Assembly (NCBI RefSeq): GCF_021869535.1
Contig: NW_026262723.1
Span: 84,136,324-84,200,323 of the forward strand
Reading direction: 5' to 3'
Origin: Mytilus californianus
Taxonomy: Eukaryota; Mollusca; Bivalvia; Mytilida; Mytilidae
DNA length: 64,000 nucleotides
The notes under the pieces are model-generated. The model saw only the letters and a list, made by a program, of their open reading frames with translations, was not told where the DNA came from and searched no databases. The position numbers and the translations under genes are program-made. Below are positions 34,871 to 46,894 of the stretch, in pieces (position 1 is the first letter of the stretch; every line of letters begins with the position of its first letter).

Positions 34871-36371
34871 AAGGCCATAATGACATAGAAATTAGAAAAT
34901 TCTGCATGTATGCTTTTACCAATATTATTATTTTCAATTATGAACATATGTTATGTACAAATGAACACTATAGATGTTTCGGGATTAGTGTTATGATGGT
35001 TTCTTGATTAAACATTGTAATTTAATGATAAGGAGATGCAGTATGTGATCCACATTACTGGAAATATGAAATAGTATGTATGACAAACTGTTGTCACAGA
35101 TATATGTCTCGTCTGTGTAATTCTGATAGTTTAATGCAAATGTTGGAAATTTATATTGCAACGCTTTAACGTGCAAAGTATGCAAAACTTTCAAAGTCAA
35201 TGAATCTGATTAAGGGACCAGGGTCAAATAATTTTAATGGAAACGAAATGTGTCAATGCTTATACATACGCATACCAAATGTCTTTGACATAACATAAAA
35301 TCTTCCCCTGAAGCTCTTCTAATAATAAACTGAATATAGTAACAAAGGTTATTTTACGGATTTGTTGATGATTAAACTAGTCAAGCTCACTCACACACTT
35401 AAGAAAATATGAAAGGAATTTATATTGAGTTTGTGAGTGAAATCCAAAGTTTTAACATCGATTATCTCCGTACTAACAAAATAGAAATTGTTCTACAACA
35501 TTGCATATCTTTGCTAGTGTAGATACATATTCCATCTTGATTATAATGTTTTGTCCTCTCAGTCGCATATAAATATGCACAGTTCTAAAGATAAAAGGAA
35601 TCTGCATGGAGAAAAATATAATTATATGTCCGTTTTTGGTGCCTATGTTTTTATTCTTAATGTTTATTCATTTCCATGAAAAAATTAAAGAAAATAGTTG
35701 TTTAAATCCAAGACACAAACTTCCAGCGCACACTTGACACAATCAAAAACAAACTTTAAGGCTCTTCTTCATAACAAAAACTATAGTATTACATATGTTC
35801 AAAGTGTCTGCCATTGCAAACCATGTTAAATTCATGAAAACTTTTCAAAATACACAAAGCAGATTAAAAAAAAATCATATAATGCCGTTTTAAGAATACA
35901 TCATGAGATAGAGCATTACTTACCAAAACAGTTTGTCGCACTGGGTGTTCACAAAGTATGTAAATTCTTGAATATACTATGACAATGTCTAATTATGTAA
36001 TCTTAATCTTGAATGCTGATCTCATCATGAACAGGTTGCATATTAGTCTGAATAGGTCTGTAAAACGAGCACCAACTATTATTTAAGAAAATGTCAATTA
36101 TTTAAAAAGATGCTAATGGATTTCAAGACAATTACAATTTGTTTTTTATTTAATATATTGACAGCTTTCATGGTGTACCAGCTTTTATTTATTGCCATTT
36201 TATCTCACAACTCGTTAAAACGTAATTATAATGACTGATGAATCAGCTGGATATTATATACGTATATTTGATCAAGTACAAAACATGCTTTAATGATTCA
36301 AACCATTGGGATTGGTTGATTGGCAATTGTTTACGTGTTTTGACAAATATATATTTTTTTCTTTTCCTTAC
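34871..36371. other. Between VWA gene and upstream gene start; no exon called
   Basis: On the minus strand a 17-base segment at 35924-35940 lies between acceptor-like gaacacccag and a strong donor gtaagtaatg. It could be a microexon or a cryptic site. Otherwise nothing is recognised. Confidence 0.3.
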
Positions 36372-36470
36372 CTGTCGCTTTTTTGTAGCAAATTTAAGAA
36401 ACGAATTGGATGAAGGACGAATCAAAGCGGTTGAAAGTTTTACGGAGGCCATCATGACTTGACGTAATAT
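36372..36470 (-). CDS. Probable first coding exon, unknown protein
   Basis: Minus strand: acceptor ctgtattacag at 36471-36473, 15 bases of leader, then ATG ATG at 36455 opening MMASVKLSTALIRPSSNS, KFATKKRQ. It ends exactly at donor cgacag|gtaagg (phase 0, 28 codons). The stretch is rich in Arg, Lys, Ser and hydroxylated residues with no acidic residue, as in a mitochondrial presequence; this is inference from composition. Following exons were not identified. The opposite strand also reads as an acceptor plus an open tail, so strand choice rests on the paired upstream donor at 36529. Confidence 0.45.
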
Positions 36471-36530
36471 CTGTAATACAGATGACCAAAACAGAAGAAC
36501 TGTTCCCCTTGAAGATTGTTTAAGCTTACC

Positions 36531-36600
36531 TCCGTGTTTGCGAGGTTCGAGGCATGTGGTGTCTCTTCTTATGGCGTCGTATATTTTGTTTTACTCTAGA
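36531..36600 (-). promoter_or_regulatory. Putative 5'-UTR exon and gene start
   Basis: On the minus strand gacgccataagaagagacacc...cgcaaacacggag runs to donor gtaagc (36525-36530). A 50-60 base intron separates this from the acceptor before the start codons at 36455. The segment is GC-richer than its surroundings, as expected around a transcription start. The exact start site cannot be fixed from sequence. Confidence 0.35.
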
Positions 36601-38811
36601 CTTTTTTTTTTTATCATAAAGCATAGAAGGGAAAGTGAAATAATTTAACTTGTGTTAGCATGACTGTTATTGACCTATCTACGCATTCAAAGAAAAAAAA
36701 GATACATCTAGATAAGGCAATTTTTAAGTTGCGATTGACTTTGGAACTAAATTTCAGTCATTACAAGTACTCTCAAATAGGTACTTTGAGTCTTAAGTCT
36801 TTTTGTTAGTTGTATTTTTCGCGTGCTTAGTGTCGATCTGATGAGTCAATCCTCTTTCCACAGATTTTTATAGTTTGTTATTTTTTTGTGTTGTTGCACT
36901 TCTGTCCCAGGTGAGGGGGAAGGTTTGGCGCCAGCAAACATGATTTAGAACCCGGAGTACAGGAGACTTTTACATTCATATAATAGAAAACGGGCCAGTC
37001 AGTTAATTTTGGATCATACAGTATAACAATAGAATAAAATTTTCGATCCATATTTGGAATTAAATTGCAGGTTTTTGTATGACTTATTTTGTTTATCTAA
37101 ACTGAATGGTTTATTTAAGAAGTTAGACTCGAATTTTCTAACTTTTTGATCAAAACTCAATACACATATATATAGATATAGCTGTTATTTCAAAATCAAA
37201 TCTGTATGTAAGAATCGTTAGTTCAAATTACAATAAATACAAGATAATACACTCTGAAACATGATTAAAAGAATATTATCTAACCATTTAATGTTAACAT
37301 CCATTTTAATAACTTAGAAGTCTGTTTTGTACTATTGTCAACTTGTTTTCCAACCTAAAATAACAAATAACAAAGGTCCAATTATATTTATGCATATCTA
37401 CAAAGATGCTATCTATTCTGAACTCAGAACCAATATTCTTTGATGTTGTACGTTTTATTATTAGTTGTAATATGAATGGTAATTTTTCCTTTGATCTTCG
37501 AGTGAGTTAAATTCTGTTATTTTTAGAGGAGTGCGTTAACTGAATATTTTTTTCAGTTATTGCACTCTCCAATCCCGCCGTTGATGGCTTGTCATGGGAA
37601 AAGCAAAGAATGGGCGGAGCTTAGACCGCTGCCCTAACTTTCATCTCAGAAATTGTTATTTCACTGTCTAGCTCCGCCTCCTTGGCCTAGTAAACAATCA
37701 TGAATGAAATCAATGACCATAAAATGTCCTAATACATTTAAATAAAATGCATGCATACATAACAATTTATCAAAAACTAAATTCGGGAAAGGGGAGGGGG
37801 AACTTACATTTACACTAGCCAAACTTGTAAACCTAACCCTAAATTAAAAATTATTCCATAAACTTGAAGCAAATGAACGCCCGAGGAGAGCTACAAAAAG
37901 GAATAACGTGGTCTATGAACGAAGAGGCGATATTGATAAATTGGTGGACACTTCTTGATTTTCAGTCGTTTCTTTTACTCCACTTTTCAAATGAATATCT
38001 CCGTGAATTGATCATACTTAAAATAGTTATCTGTGGTCCTTACGCAATCAACAGCCCATCTATTAATCGATCTTTTTCATGGTGTTGGAAAAGGCAGAAA
38101 CCTTCACAATAAGTTTTAAAAACGTTTCCTTCTGATCACAATTTTTAACTTCTAAAACTACACGTCCTATTGGTTTTGAAAGGGGAACACTTCAATAACA
38201 CATAAATCGATCTCTAATCTTTAAAGACCTTGATGAAAGTATCACGGCAACAATTCATTTACATGTAACAAAACATAAAATTGTCTCCTTTATTTGTTTT
38301 TGAATCGATTTACGAGATTTGAACATCGGTAAACCACAGTAATTGTCGCCTTAATTCAATAGCTTCCTTGTCAGCAGCAACCTTCTATCAATGAAATTAA
38401 AACTATAACAAAATCCAAACTACCAATACATGACAATGTAGGCAATTGAAGACCATTGAAGTCAAGTCAAATTTATTGTAAGTCGACGAGCATCTTTTAC
38501 AAATAACATAAGCTTTGAAGAGCTCTTAAATCGACTACATGAACAATACACAACAATACACGCATACAAAAGCAATATCATTCGATGTGACAATTGTGCT
38601 TTGATTCCATAAATAATGTTAGCACAAACACACACATATACACACCCACACAATCTAGCAATTTTCACACACTAAATACAAATGTGACTACTATGCTGCA
38701 TTTATATTAAGTTATATCGAAAAACATGGAAAAATCAATACTTTTTTCAATGTTCATTAAATCATGGAACATATTTTGCTAATTTCAAAATAAATAAATC
38801 TAATAATCATA
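36601..38811. other. Intergenic; no gene called
   Basis: Contains an 82-codon plus-strand frame at 37864-38112 with no recognised family or splice context. The block at 37560-37690 is GC-richer (aatcccgccgttgatggc, gggcggagcttag, tagctccgcctcc) with gggcggagct and agctccgcc as inverted elements, possibly a small MITE. Confidence 0.3.
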
Positions 38812-38987
38812 TTATATTACATAAAATGATTTCTTATAGTATAAATATGTAGCTACAATGACCCATAAACTTGCACCATAGAGATCTATTGCAAGATGAC
38901 TCGCATGTGTTTCTGGAACGTGCCAGTTAACTGGAAAATTCTTATGCAAAAGTTCGTGTCCCATATATACCAATATGGCATACATAC
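38812..38987 (-). CDS. HGSNAT: HGSNAT-like acetyltransferase, last exon
   Basis: From acceptor caattattacag at 38988-38990 the exon reads MYAILVYMGHELLHKNFPVNW, then LAIDLYGASLWVIVATYLYYKK and a short tail to TAA. This matches in pattern the C-terminus of heparan-alpha-glucosaminide N-acetyltransferase (GMNSILVYVGHE..., final membrane helix, ILYRKK-type tail), a lysosomal multi-pass membrane enzyme that acetylates heparan sulfate ends. Two incoming bases complete the Gly codon begun by exon 40980-41092. A more distal acceptor-like tttcag at about 39024 would put the frame through extra residues and is less likely. Confidence 0.75.
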
Positions 38988-39120
38988 CTGTAATAATTGA
39001 AGTTATTACAAAGAAACTTCTACATAGCTGAAAGACACAGTAATAATAAGTTACGTGCATTAAAAACCACCAATTTACAATAATTAACAAAATAAAAAAT
39101 TAAAAGAGAATATTAATAAC

Positions 39121-40285
39121 AAGAGGCTCTTAAGAGCCTGAATCGCTCACCTGTAATATTTTTGCATAAATCTTTCGTAAATTTTTGAAAATTAACAAAC
39201 ATGATAAACAAATTAAGAAAAAATGTCTTTAAAGGTTTATAACTCCTTCATTGGTCAATTGACAATTTGGATCATTTGAATTATTTGAAGATCTTACTTT
39301 GCAAAACACTTTTGCTGTTTGTTGTTTATCTCTTTTTTTATAACATTCAAGGTAACAACCAAAAACTGCAAAACTTCCATAAAATTGTCAATTCAGGGGC
39401 AATAACCCCAAAATCAGTTGTCTAATTTGTCTTGAAATTTCAGGGCATGTAGATCTTTACCTAATGAACACTTTCACTCCTGTGAGTTTTGCTATAAATG
39501 CTTTAGTTTTTGAGATATCAGCCAGAAACTGCATTTTACCCTATGTTCTATTTTTAGCCACGACGGTCATGTTTTTTTGACAAAACACAAAATAAAACAC
39601 AAACTTTATAATAAATACCCTAAGGATCATTAAGCATAATTTTTGCTGCAATTGGTTCAGAAGTTTCAGAGAAGAAGATGTTTGAGTTAAAAAAAATGAT
39701 GAACAAAATGTGTAAAATTGTCTTTAAATGACAATAACTCCTTAAGGGGTCAATTGAAAATTTTGGTCATATTGACTTAATGATAGATCTAACTTTGCTG
39801 AACATTTTTTTGCTGTTCACAGTTTCTCTGTCCCTATAATAATATTCAAGATAATAACCAAAAACTGCAAAATGTCCTTAAAATTATCAATTCAGGGGCA
39901 ATAATCCAAAAATCTGTTGTCTGACTTGTCTGAAAATTTCGTGGCAGGTAGATCTTGACCTAATAAACACTTTTATCCATGTCAGATTTGCTCTAAATGC
40001 TTTAGTTTTTGAGATATAAGCAAAAAACTGCATTTTACCCCTATGTTCTATTTTTATCCATAGCGGCCAAATTTTTTGACGAAACAGAAAATAAAACACA
40101 GAATTTATACTAGATACCCTAAGGATCATTCAGCTTAAGTTTTGTTGAAATTGGTTCAGTAGTTTCAGAGGAGAAGATCTTTGAAATAGTTTACACCGGA
40201 CAAACGACGAGGACGACGACAGACGACGACGGACGCCAAGTGATTGCGAAAGCTCACGTTTCCTTTTAAGAAAGGTGAGCTAAAA
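39121..40285 (+). mobile_element. Internally duplicated non-coding element with terminal hairpins
   Basis: It starts with the palindrome ggctcttaagagcc followed by tgaatcgctcacctg, and ends with gctcacgtttccttttaagaaaggtgagc, a hairpin whose gctcacct/aggtgagc cores mirror the start. The interior is two tandem units about 490 bases apart (aataactcctt..ggtcaattga, aaaactgcaaaa, aattcaggggcaataa, tagtttttgagatat, ctaaggatcatt). A gacgacgac tract lies at 40205-40238. It is non-coding and typical of large bivalve dispersed elements. It sits in an intron of the HGSNAT-like gene. Confidence 0.75.
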
Positions 40286-40669
40286 AGGACATCAAGCAGA
40301 AACGCTCTAAAATCAAACTGTATCAAAGACGGACATCATGTTTTTTAAGCTGGCTTTGAACATTTAGTTGTGAATCACAAGTCGGTATCATTTTTCCGTT
40401 GAGTTTCGTCAAGACCAAGATAATTTCGCATCCTTACAAACAGCGGTAGCATACAATTGGTTGGTCTGTAAAGTGTTTAAATTTCGAAAGCGCCAATAGC
40501 TACCATGTTTTAAATACAAATTAGTATTGACAAAGCCAAAAGTTTTCATCCAAATGTTAAACGAGAGGATGGACATGTTAAGAGGCGTGGGTTTGTTTTA
40601 TATTATAAATCTTATGTTTAATTTAATTAAAGTATTGTTGAAATTTAGAATGTATAGCAGTGTGTTACG

Positions 40670-40900
40670 TTTCTACTGTCATACAAGTGAGAGGTTTAGC
40701 TACCAATAAAACCAGGTTTAATCCACCATTTTCTACATGAGGATATGCCTGTATCAAGTCAGAAATATGACAGTTGTTTTACATTCATTTGAGGTGTTTG
40801 AGCTTTTGATATTGCCATTTGATAACGGACTTTCCGATTTGAGTTTTCCTTTGAGCTCGGTATTTTCATATTTTACTTTTTGTATGCAAGATTTCGTCCC
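40670..40900 (+). repeat. PLE 3'-end repeat fragment
   Basis: Reads tactgtcatacaagtgagaggtttagcta, aaccaggtttaatccaccattttctacat, atatgacagttgttttacattcatttgaggtgtttgagctttt, then gagttcggtattttc-like sequence, as in 58.9-59.23 kb. Confidence 0.8.
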
Positions 40901-40979
40901 ATCTAAGTGGAGGTGGTTACATATTTTAAGAAATCTATTGTTTAAAATGTGACAATTATTTTCTTTGTATCGTTCTTAC

Positions 40980-41092
40980 CTTGGTAATAAAATGGTGCTC
41001 CATTCCACATTTTCCATTAATCTATCGTCAAATAGCAAAAACACAACAGAAGAAATGCAAAACCACTTAGACAGAAAACAAACGACAATGAC
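40980..41092 (-). pseudogene. HGSNAT: HGSNAT-like acetyltransferase, penultimate exon with in-frame TAA
   Basis: Acceptor ctttttag (41093-41094) and donor caag|gtaagaacg frame a 113-base exon reading SLSFVFCLSGFAFLLL, CYLTID, stop, WKMWNGAPFYYQG. The frame is continuous across the TAA at 41017-41019 and joins in phase to the last exon (G|GT). In HGSNAT the same region reads SLSYV...FAF...VD..GLW.G.PFFYPG, so the exon identity is firm. The family residue at the stop could be Tyr, which differs from TAA by one base. This is either a nonsense allele, a pseudogene, or a base error. Confidence 0.75.
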
Positions 41093-41159
41093 CTAAAAAG
41101 AAGGTTATAATATTAAAAAGTTTTCTTGTCCAGATTCGAAATTGACAAAATTCTCAATT

Positions 41160-41470
41160 TTATACATTGTTGGTGACTTTTAAATGCACCTGTCCTAAGT
41201 CAGGAACTTCATGTTTAGTGGTTGTCGTTTGTTGGCGTGGTTCATAAGTGTATCTCGTTTCTCGTTTTTTATATAGATTAGACCGTTGGTTTTCCTCTTT
41301 GAATGGTTTTACACTAGTAATTTTTGGGACCCTTTAGAGCTTGCTGTTCGGTGTGAGCCAAGGCTCCGTGTTGAAGACCGTACTTATAATAGTTTACTTT
41401 TACAAATTGTGACTTGGATGGAGAGTTGTCTCATTGGCACTCATACCACATCTTCTTATATCTATTTTAA
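41160..41470 (+). repeat. Dispersed mussel-type repeat (gagccaaggctccgtg core)
   Basis: A long copy: cacctgtcctaagtcaggaac, gttgtcgtttgttggcgtgg, tagattagaccgttggttttcc, gcttgctgttcggtgtgagcc, ttgtgacttggatggagag, attggcactcataccacat. Matches 43.73-43.90 kb and the complement of 51.59-51.82 kb. Confidence 0.85.
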
Positions 41471-43714
41471 AGGAATAAATCAATTATAGGCATACCTAAG
41501 ATATGTCTTGTGGTATGTTTAAAAGTACAAGGATAACTTAAAGGATTAATTAACAAAACATTACAACAAATTTTTGTTTACAGGAATCCATCCGTCGTTT
41601 TTACTAAATTTTTACAAAATTCCAGCTAACAAGCACTGCAAAAATATAATAAAAGAAAGAAATAACAAATCTTACTGGATATTTAGTAATTATTTTTATT
41701 TAGAGAAAATGCTAAATTCTAATCTAAACATGTACATGAAGTTGACCATAAACTTAAGTTCTGATTTCAACAGAGAATTAAGTATGAAAATATTGTGACC
41801 TTTTATTACAACAAATGTTTCTTCCTGGGTTTTTAAAATATTAGTAATATACTCGTTATAAAGTTAAGTTTCTAATGTGAATTTTATTTTCAATTATTGT
41901 TTGTAATAGTTTAAACTGTTTTATAAGTCATTATGGGTCATTATCCGAATAGTGGTGTGCACGAGAAAAAGGACAATCAATTCAGCGTTTTTGTTTTCCT
42001 TTACACAGCTATTCACATTATGATATCTTACAGTTCAATTACTCAGTACTTTTGTACTGCCATGACAAAGAATCATGTAAACAATAAATGCAGAAAACAA
42101 ATGGTTATTTATGTTATATAAAGAAATAATATTGAAACTAGCACTATCAGCATCTTCATCCCCAGCAGAACAGTCGCTTGTATTAGAGTGTGTGACAACA
42201 TTAAAATTATCAACTAGCAGTAAAATTAAGTCGCTAAAACAACCTTGGATGGACTTTATCATAATTATTGAAGAAAACTTGAGATACAATGCTGTTAGCC
42301 ATAAATTTAATTGTTGGCATGGGCCTGCACAACCCATAACCCATAAGGTACAGGCCATAAGGTACAGGGACTCACTACAGATAAAGATGTGGTCTAAATG
42401 AACAACATATTTGCTATTGGTTTGGCTTATTTTGCGCTTCATCGTATGGTAATGCAAAACCTTAATGCCGACAACCCTACTGCACTGAGCAGGTATCAAC
42501 TGCACTGGAAAGGATACCAAAGTATTGATGATCATAACTTGACGAAAAATCAATTACGTATTTTGTTTCATAGTATTCACGGATTAATTTTGAAGACACA
42601 CAGGCAAATTGTGATATTAAACATGTGAGTTTATCTGATCCATAAATCAAGATGTTTATCATATTCATCGCCTAAAGGAATCTTTGAATAATTAAATAAA
42701 CACAAAACATATGATGATGTTGGTATTCAGGTCAAAAATCAGTAGCAGGACTGTCAACTGACATTAGAATCTTGTAATATTGAATGTGTTGGTGTGAACA
42801 TTGAGGACATCAAAACAAAATCAGAATCATACACTTCATCTACATTCTTGGAGCAGTTACAAGCATGTTCATTTGGTCTTACCCCGTGATCATCAACAGT
42901 TATAGCATTTGGACATTTTAATTAGTATCTTATATCAAATTCCCAAATAAAGTTGTTTATGGAGCAACTTTGATTCACAGAAATATAACACAAACCAACA
43001 ACTGATGGCTATACCCTCATTGACCATGTATATGTTTGAGGAAAATTGAAAATTTTATTTGACAAAATAGAAACATATCATAGTTATCACAACATGGTGC
43101 TATTGCAAATTGCTGTCGACTAATCATGCAACGTATTAGTGCAGTTTTTGAAGAATTAAACAAAGAACTAATAGCCCTACCACAGAAAATTGTAAATACT
43201 TTTACAAAGTTATAATGAACTTCAGCTGAATATTTTGCAGAGAAATTCCTCTATTTTTTTCTAAGATTTTGTGTTGTTTTCACGCGACATGACGTAATGC
43301 ATGATTTTGTGTTTTAATTAAAGTGCATGTCACACACTGTATCAACCCTCAACTAATATAATCCTTCCCTAATGTGTAAATAACGCAAGACATCACAAAC
43401 ATGAGATTACAATTCCCTATGCATATGGTCATTTTTTTAGGCTTACCAAAACAAATCCCCACACTCAGTGAAAAACAGACAAAAATTGCCAAAATAGCCT
43501 CGTTGCAGAACTTGTGATAAATATTTTAATATGAGCAACAACTTTACGCAAAAATGTATTGTTATACAAAATGTATTCCAAAAAAAAATGTTAATGTGTG
43601 TAAATTACCTTATTGGTTAACAGTGTGGCTTTTATGTATTTGACAAAAAATCTTGCCTGAAAAGGCCATTTTAAGCCATTTAGGTAAAATGGTACATTTT
43701 TATCATGTTCATGA
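41471..43714. other. HGSNAT intron; possible decayed coding repeat at 42111-42640
   Basis: Both strands are open over several hundred bases near 42.04-42.63 kb (172 codons on minus; two overlapping frames of 96 and 76 codons on plus), with less AT-biased codons than the surroundings. I could not match either reading to a family. The simplest explanation is a relic of a transposon coding region on the plus strand. The rest is featureless. Confidence 0.3.
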
Positions 43715-43905
43715 CTTCTTCCTGTTTGAATGGTTTTACACTAGTCATTTTGGGGCCCTTTATAGCTTGCTGTTCGGTGTGAGCCAAGGCTCCGTGTTGA
43801 AGGCCGTACTTTGACCTATAATGGTTTACATTTACAAATTGTGACTTGGATGGAGAGTTTCTCATTGGCACTTATACCACATCTTCTTATATCTATTCAC
43901 AATTG
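43715..43905 (+). repeat. Dispersed mussel-type repeat, shorter copy
   Basis: Reads from gtttgaatggttttacactagtca through gcttgctgttcggtgtgagccaaggc to ttggcacttataccacatcttc. Same family as 41.29-41.47 kb. Confidence 0.85.
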
Positions 43906-44429
43906 ACCTTTCTGCACTAAAGTGTCCAGATTGTTATAGACTGTTCATTTATTAATACAACTAACATTATTTTAAAGGCTTGAATAAATTGACTATTTTT
44001 TGCAATTTCAGGGGCCAAATAAAGGCTCTTACTATACCTCCTGCTTTGCTCTTTGTATTGAATTGTGAAAGTACGAAATTAGGAATTTATATCTAGTATA
44101 TCAAACCAAAAACTGTGCCAATATTATATATAGAAATAAGAAGATGTATCGATAAAGTCGTTTCCTTAATTAACATACTGTTTTCATTTAGTAATTGATA
44201 CGGTAAGAACTACTACAAAAGCTAGTAAAATGCGTTAGGTAAAGGTCATACATTTGTTAAACAGATAAAACATAATACATACAAATCTCTTTATTCTCTA
44301 GATATAAACGGAGACACATCAGTCATTACATTTGATCTATGATTAGGAATGTTGATCTCTTTTGTCAGTCGATTGTAAATAGAACAATGTAAATATGATC
44401 TGAAAAAATGTACTTTTAGTACTTACTCG

Positions 44430-44945
44430 TAAAAAGTAAAATAACAAAAATACCGAACTCCAAGGAAAATTTAAACTGAAAAGTCCCTTAACAAATGGCA
44501 AAACCAAAAGCTTAAACACATCAAACGAACGGAAAACAACTGTCATATACCTGACATGGTACAGGCATTTCCATATGTAGAAAATGATGGATTAAACCTG
44601 AATTTATAGCTAGCTAAACCTCTCACTTGTATGACAGTCGCATAAAATTCAATTATATTGACAACAATGTGTGAGGAAAACAAACAGACATAATAGGTTA
44701 AAATGTCAAAAATATTGGTACAGCAGTCAACTTTGTGTTATAATCTTAATCACTATAAAAACAAACAACTATGTTAACAAAGAAAAACAAAATGGCATGT
44801 AGACACTCTAAAGACAAAGCACACAAGCAAAAATGAAAAACAAGAATACCAAAAATAACCATAGCACAATAACACACTGGCGGGATGTATAATTACCGAG
44901 CCACGACAAAAGGATATTATCAAAAATGGACTAAACACTAAATGT
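44430..44945 (-). repeat. PLE 3'-end repeat, uninterrupted copy
   Basis: Carries, in one piece, the segments that are split at 13.76-18.2 kb: accgaactccaagg, gtttaagcttttgg-type blocks, caacaatgtgtgaggaaaacaaacagac (the empty site of the RTE insertion, near 44666), gtacagcagtcaactttgtgtta, and ccgagccacgacaaaagg. Useful as the reference for both nested insertions. Confidence 0.85.
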
Positions 44946-45502
44946 TAAAGATATACAAAGAGACAAATAATAACTTCGATACATGCAATTTGTCTGTCTC
45001 AAAACTTGTGATTATGGAAAAAGTGCACACCAGCGTAAAGAACTTGTGTATGCTATTTTTTTTGTCATGTATAAACATGTTCTAGTATGAAACTGAATCA
45101 TACAATTATTAGCAGACGTGATACAAAAGACTCATTCATGTGAATAAAAATAAAAACTATGCAAGCATTTCAAATATCAGAACAAAACCGATGCATATTC
45201 AAAGCATTAAGTCAGTACAGTTGAAACTCGTTATAAAACATAAGATGTAAAAAGACAAAAAAAATTAACAAATGAGGACAGTTCTTCTAAAAACGCGAAC
45301 AAAAGACACCTACTTACTACCTAAACTTGTAAATTAAGCTTGATAAAGAGTCAACGATTAGCTTTTTAGTCGCTTTTGATTTAAAGATAGATATAAAAAT
45401 AATAAATGATTTTTTGACTTTCAACATGTTTGTAATTAGACTGGATTATAAAACTGGAGATGTTTGTTAATTAAAGTAACATTCTTTCATTTTACTTCTC
45501 AC

Positions 45503-45564
45503 CATTGCTCTCAACTGTAGAGAACCCGTATGAATACCAATATACATCCCAACAGAGGAAGTAA
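45503..45564 (-). CDS. Candidate HGSNAT-like internal exon
   Basis: Sixty-two bases between an acceptor-like tttgag and a good donor atg|gtgagaag encode TSSVGMYIGIHTGSLQLRAM. The pattern L.S....IG...G resembles the conserved HGSNAT segment SIVMAFLGVQAGK and plant SSISAILSTIIGVHFG. It exits in phase 0, so at least one more exon (ending in two bases of a Trp codon) is needed before 41092; that exon was not found. Assignment is tentative. Confidence 0.35.
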
Positions 45565-45589
45565 CTCAAATGTGATTCAAAAATCTGTT

Positions 45590-46110
45590 TCGGGTTTACG
45601 GAAGCGAGTTTATAGAAAGTCCTATGTTGTTGATATGTATTTTGTGCAAATTATATTGTTAAATTTTAATATTCAACAATTGGATAACATAACAATTGGT
45701 CGAAAATTAACGTGGGCGTTTGTCAAGAATAGATAAACTTAAGGGTAGATTTTTAAGTATATCTTATTTTGAACAATCAGCAGCACATTGTCAGAGAAGG
45801 TAATTATATAACATAAGTTCTTATATGGCATCCTGTTTCCTTATATGCTATAGGTTGTCATGAAACACTGATCGAGTTAACAGTGTCCGTTTGGCAACTA
45901 TTAATGAGGAAACAATATATATGGTGCATACAAAAGAATCAAATTGAAAAAGTAGGATAATGACCATTATTTTCTTTATTTGAAAAACAATACGTTTGGT
46001 GCATACACACGAAACAATAGGATAAAGTTGGATAATGACCCCTATTTAGCTTATTTTCCTCCATAAACATTTGACATTATGATAAAAACATCGGTTCAAA
46101 ACAAAACAGG
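45590..46110. repeat. Segment duplicated at 50.83-51.19 kb
   Basis: Shared blocks include aacaattggtcg, gggtagattt, aatcagcagcacatt, a gaaggtaa..tatataa stretch, gcatcctgtttcc/gcatccagttttcc, gctatagg/gctatagt, and caatacgttt. Divergence is considerable. The two copies flank the L1-like element and candidate exons, in the same orientation. Confidence 0.5.
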
Positions 46111-46894
46111 TAGTTTATATAAAGGACGTCAAAATAAATGTATTAATGTTTGAAAATGAATAGCTACTATAAAGAATTTTGTGAAAATAAGGGAATTTAG
46201 ATGTTGAACATTTTTCACTGGGCCGAAAATAAAGCGCATGCAAAAATATACTGAACTTACCAAAGTTGTTTGTCTATATTTAGTTACCCACTGTCTTCTT
46301 TCTACAAATCTTGGTGCAGAAAAATAATTAATTATTGGATTCTTTATTTAAATAACATAAGAAAAGATTCATTTCACAAACAGCTTTCTTGTAAACATAC
46401 TCGCAAGTCATTAACAATTTACAGCTAAAATGGTCACTTCTGCCGCTCCTAAGTATAAACAACAACTGTAGATTATTTATCCTATTTTTGGCCACCATTT
46501 TCAGTTTTTTTTTCTTTTTCTCATCATATTTCTGATAGGCAAAATCACATAACAAGTTGACAGTGACGAATCAATAGTACACTTAAATAACAAAAACGAT
46601 AATTCAGGACACGAGTGATTTTAGAAACTAGAAAGGCGAAAGTAGCTCTAGAACTATTTATAACAAATATTCAAATTGATTGCAAATGAACTCTTTTACA
46701 AACATAATATCAATATTTCAAAATCAATAAACTTCGTGTACACAAAAGAAATGAAATGTGATGCTATTCAGATTCACCAAGGAAAGATTGTAAAATTGTA
46801 ATATCGTTTTCCACATATACAAATATCATTATTAGAAAAGACTACCGTAATGAAAACGCCACTAGACGTAAAGCAAGCAACAATCAATCAATCA

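Noticed and set aside
35924..35940. Possible 17-base microexon on the minus strand
   Set aside because: Strong donor but no way to link it in frame to a known upstream or downstream exon.
43442..43540. Minus-strand candidate for the missing HGSNAT exon (reading CGDLFW before gtaagc, in phase with the next exon)
   Set aside because: Phase fits, but the expected PVNKNLW-type motif is absent and the acceptor is unclear.
46262..46312. Short minus-strand exon-like segment before donor gtaagttcag
   Set aside because: Only one frame is open and its entry phase does not match the candidate upstream exon.
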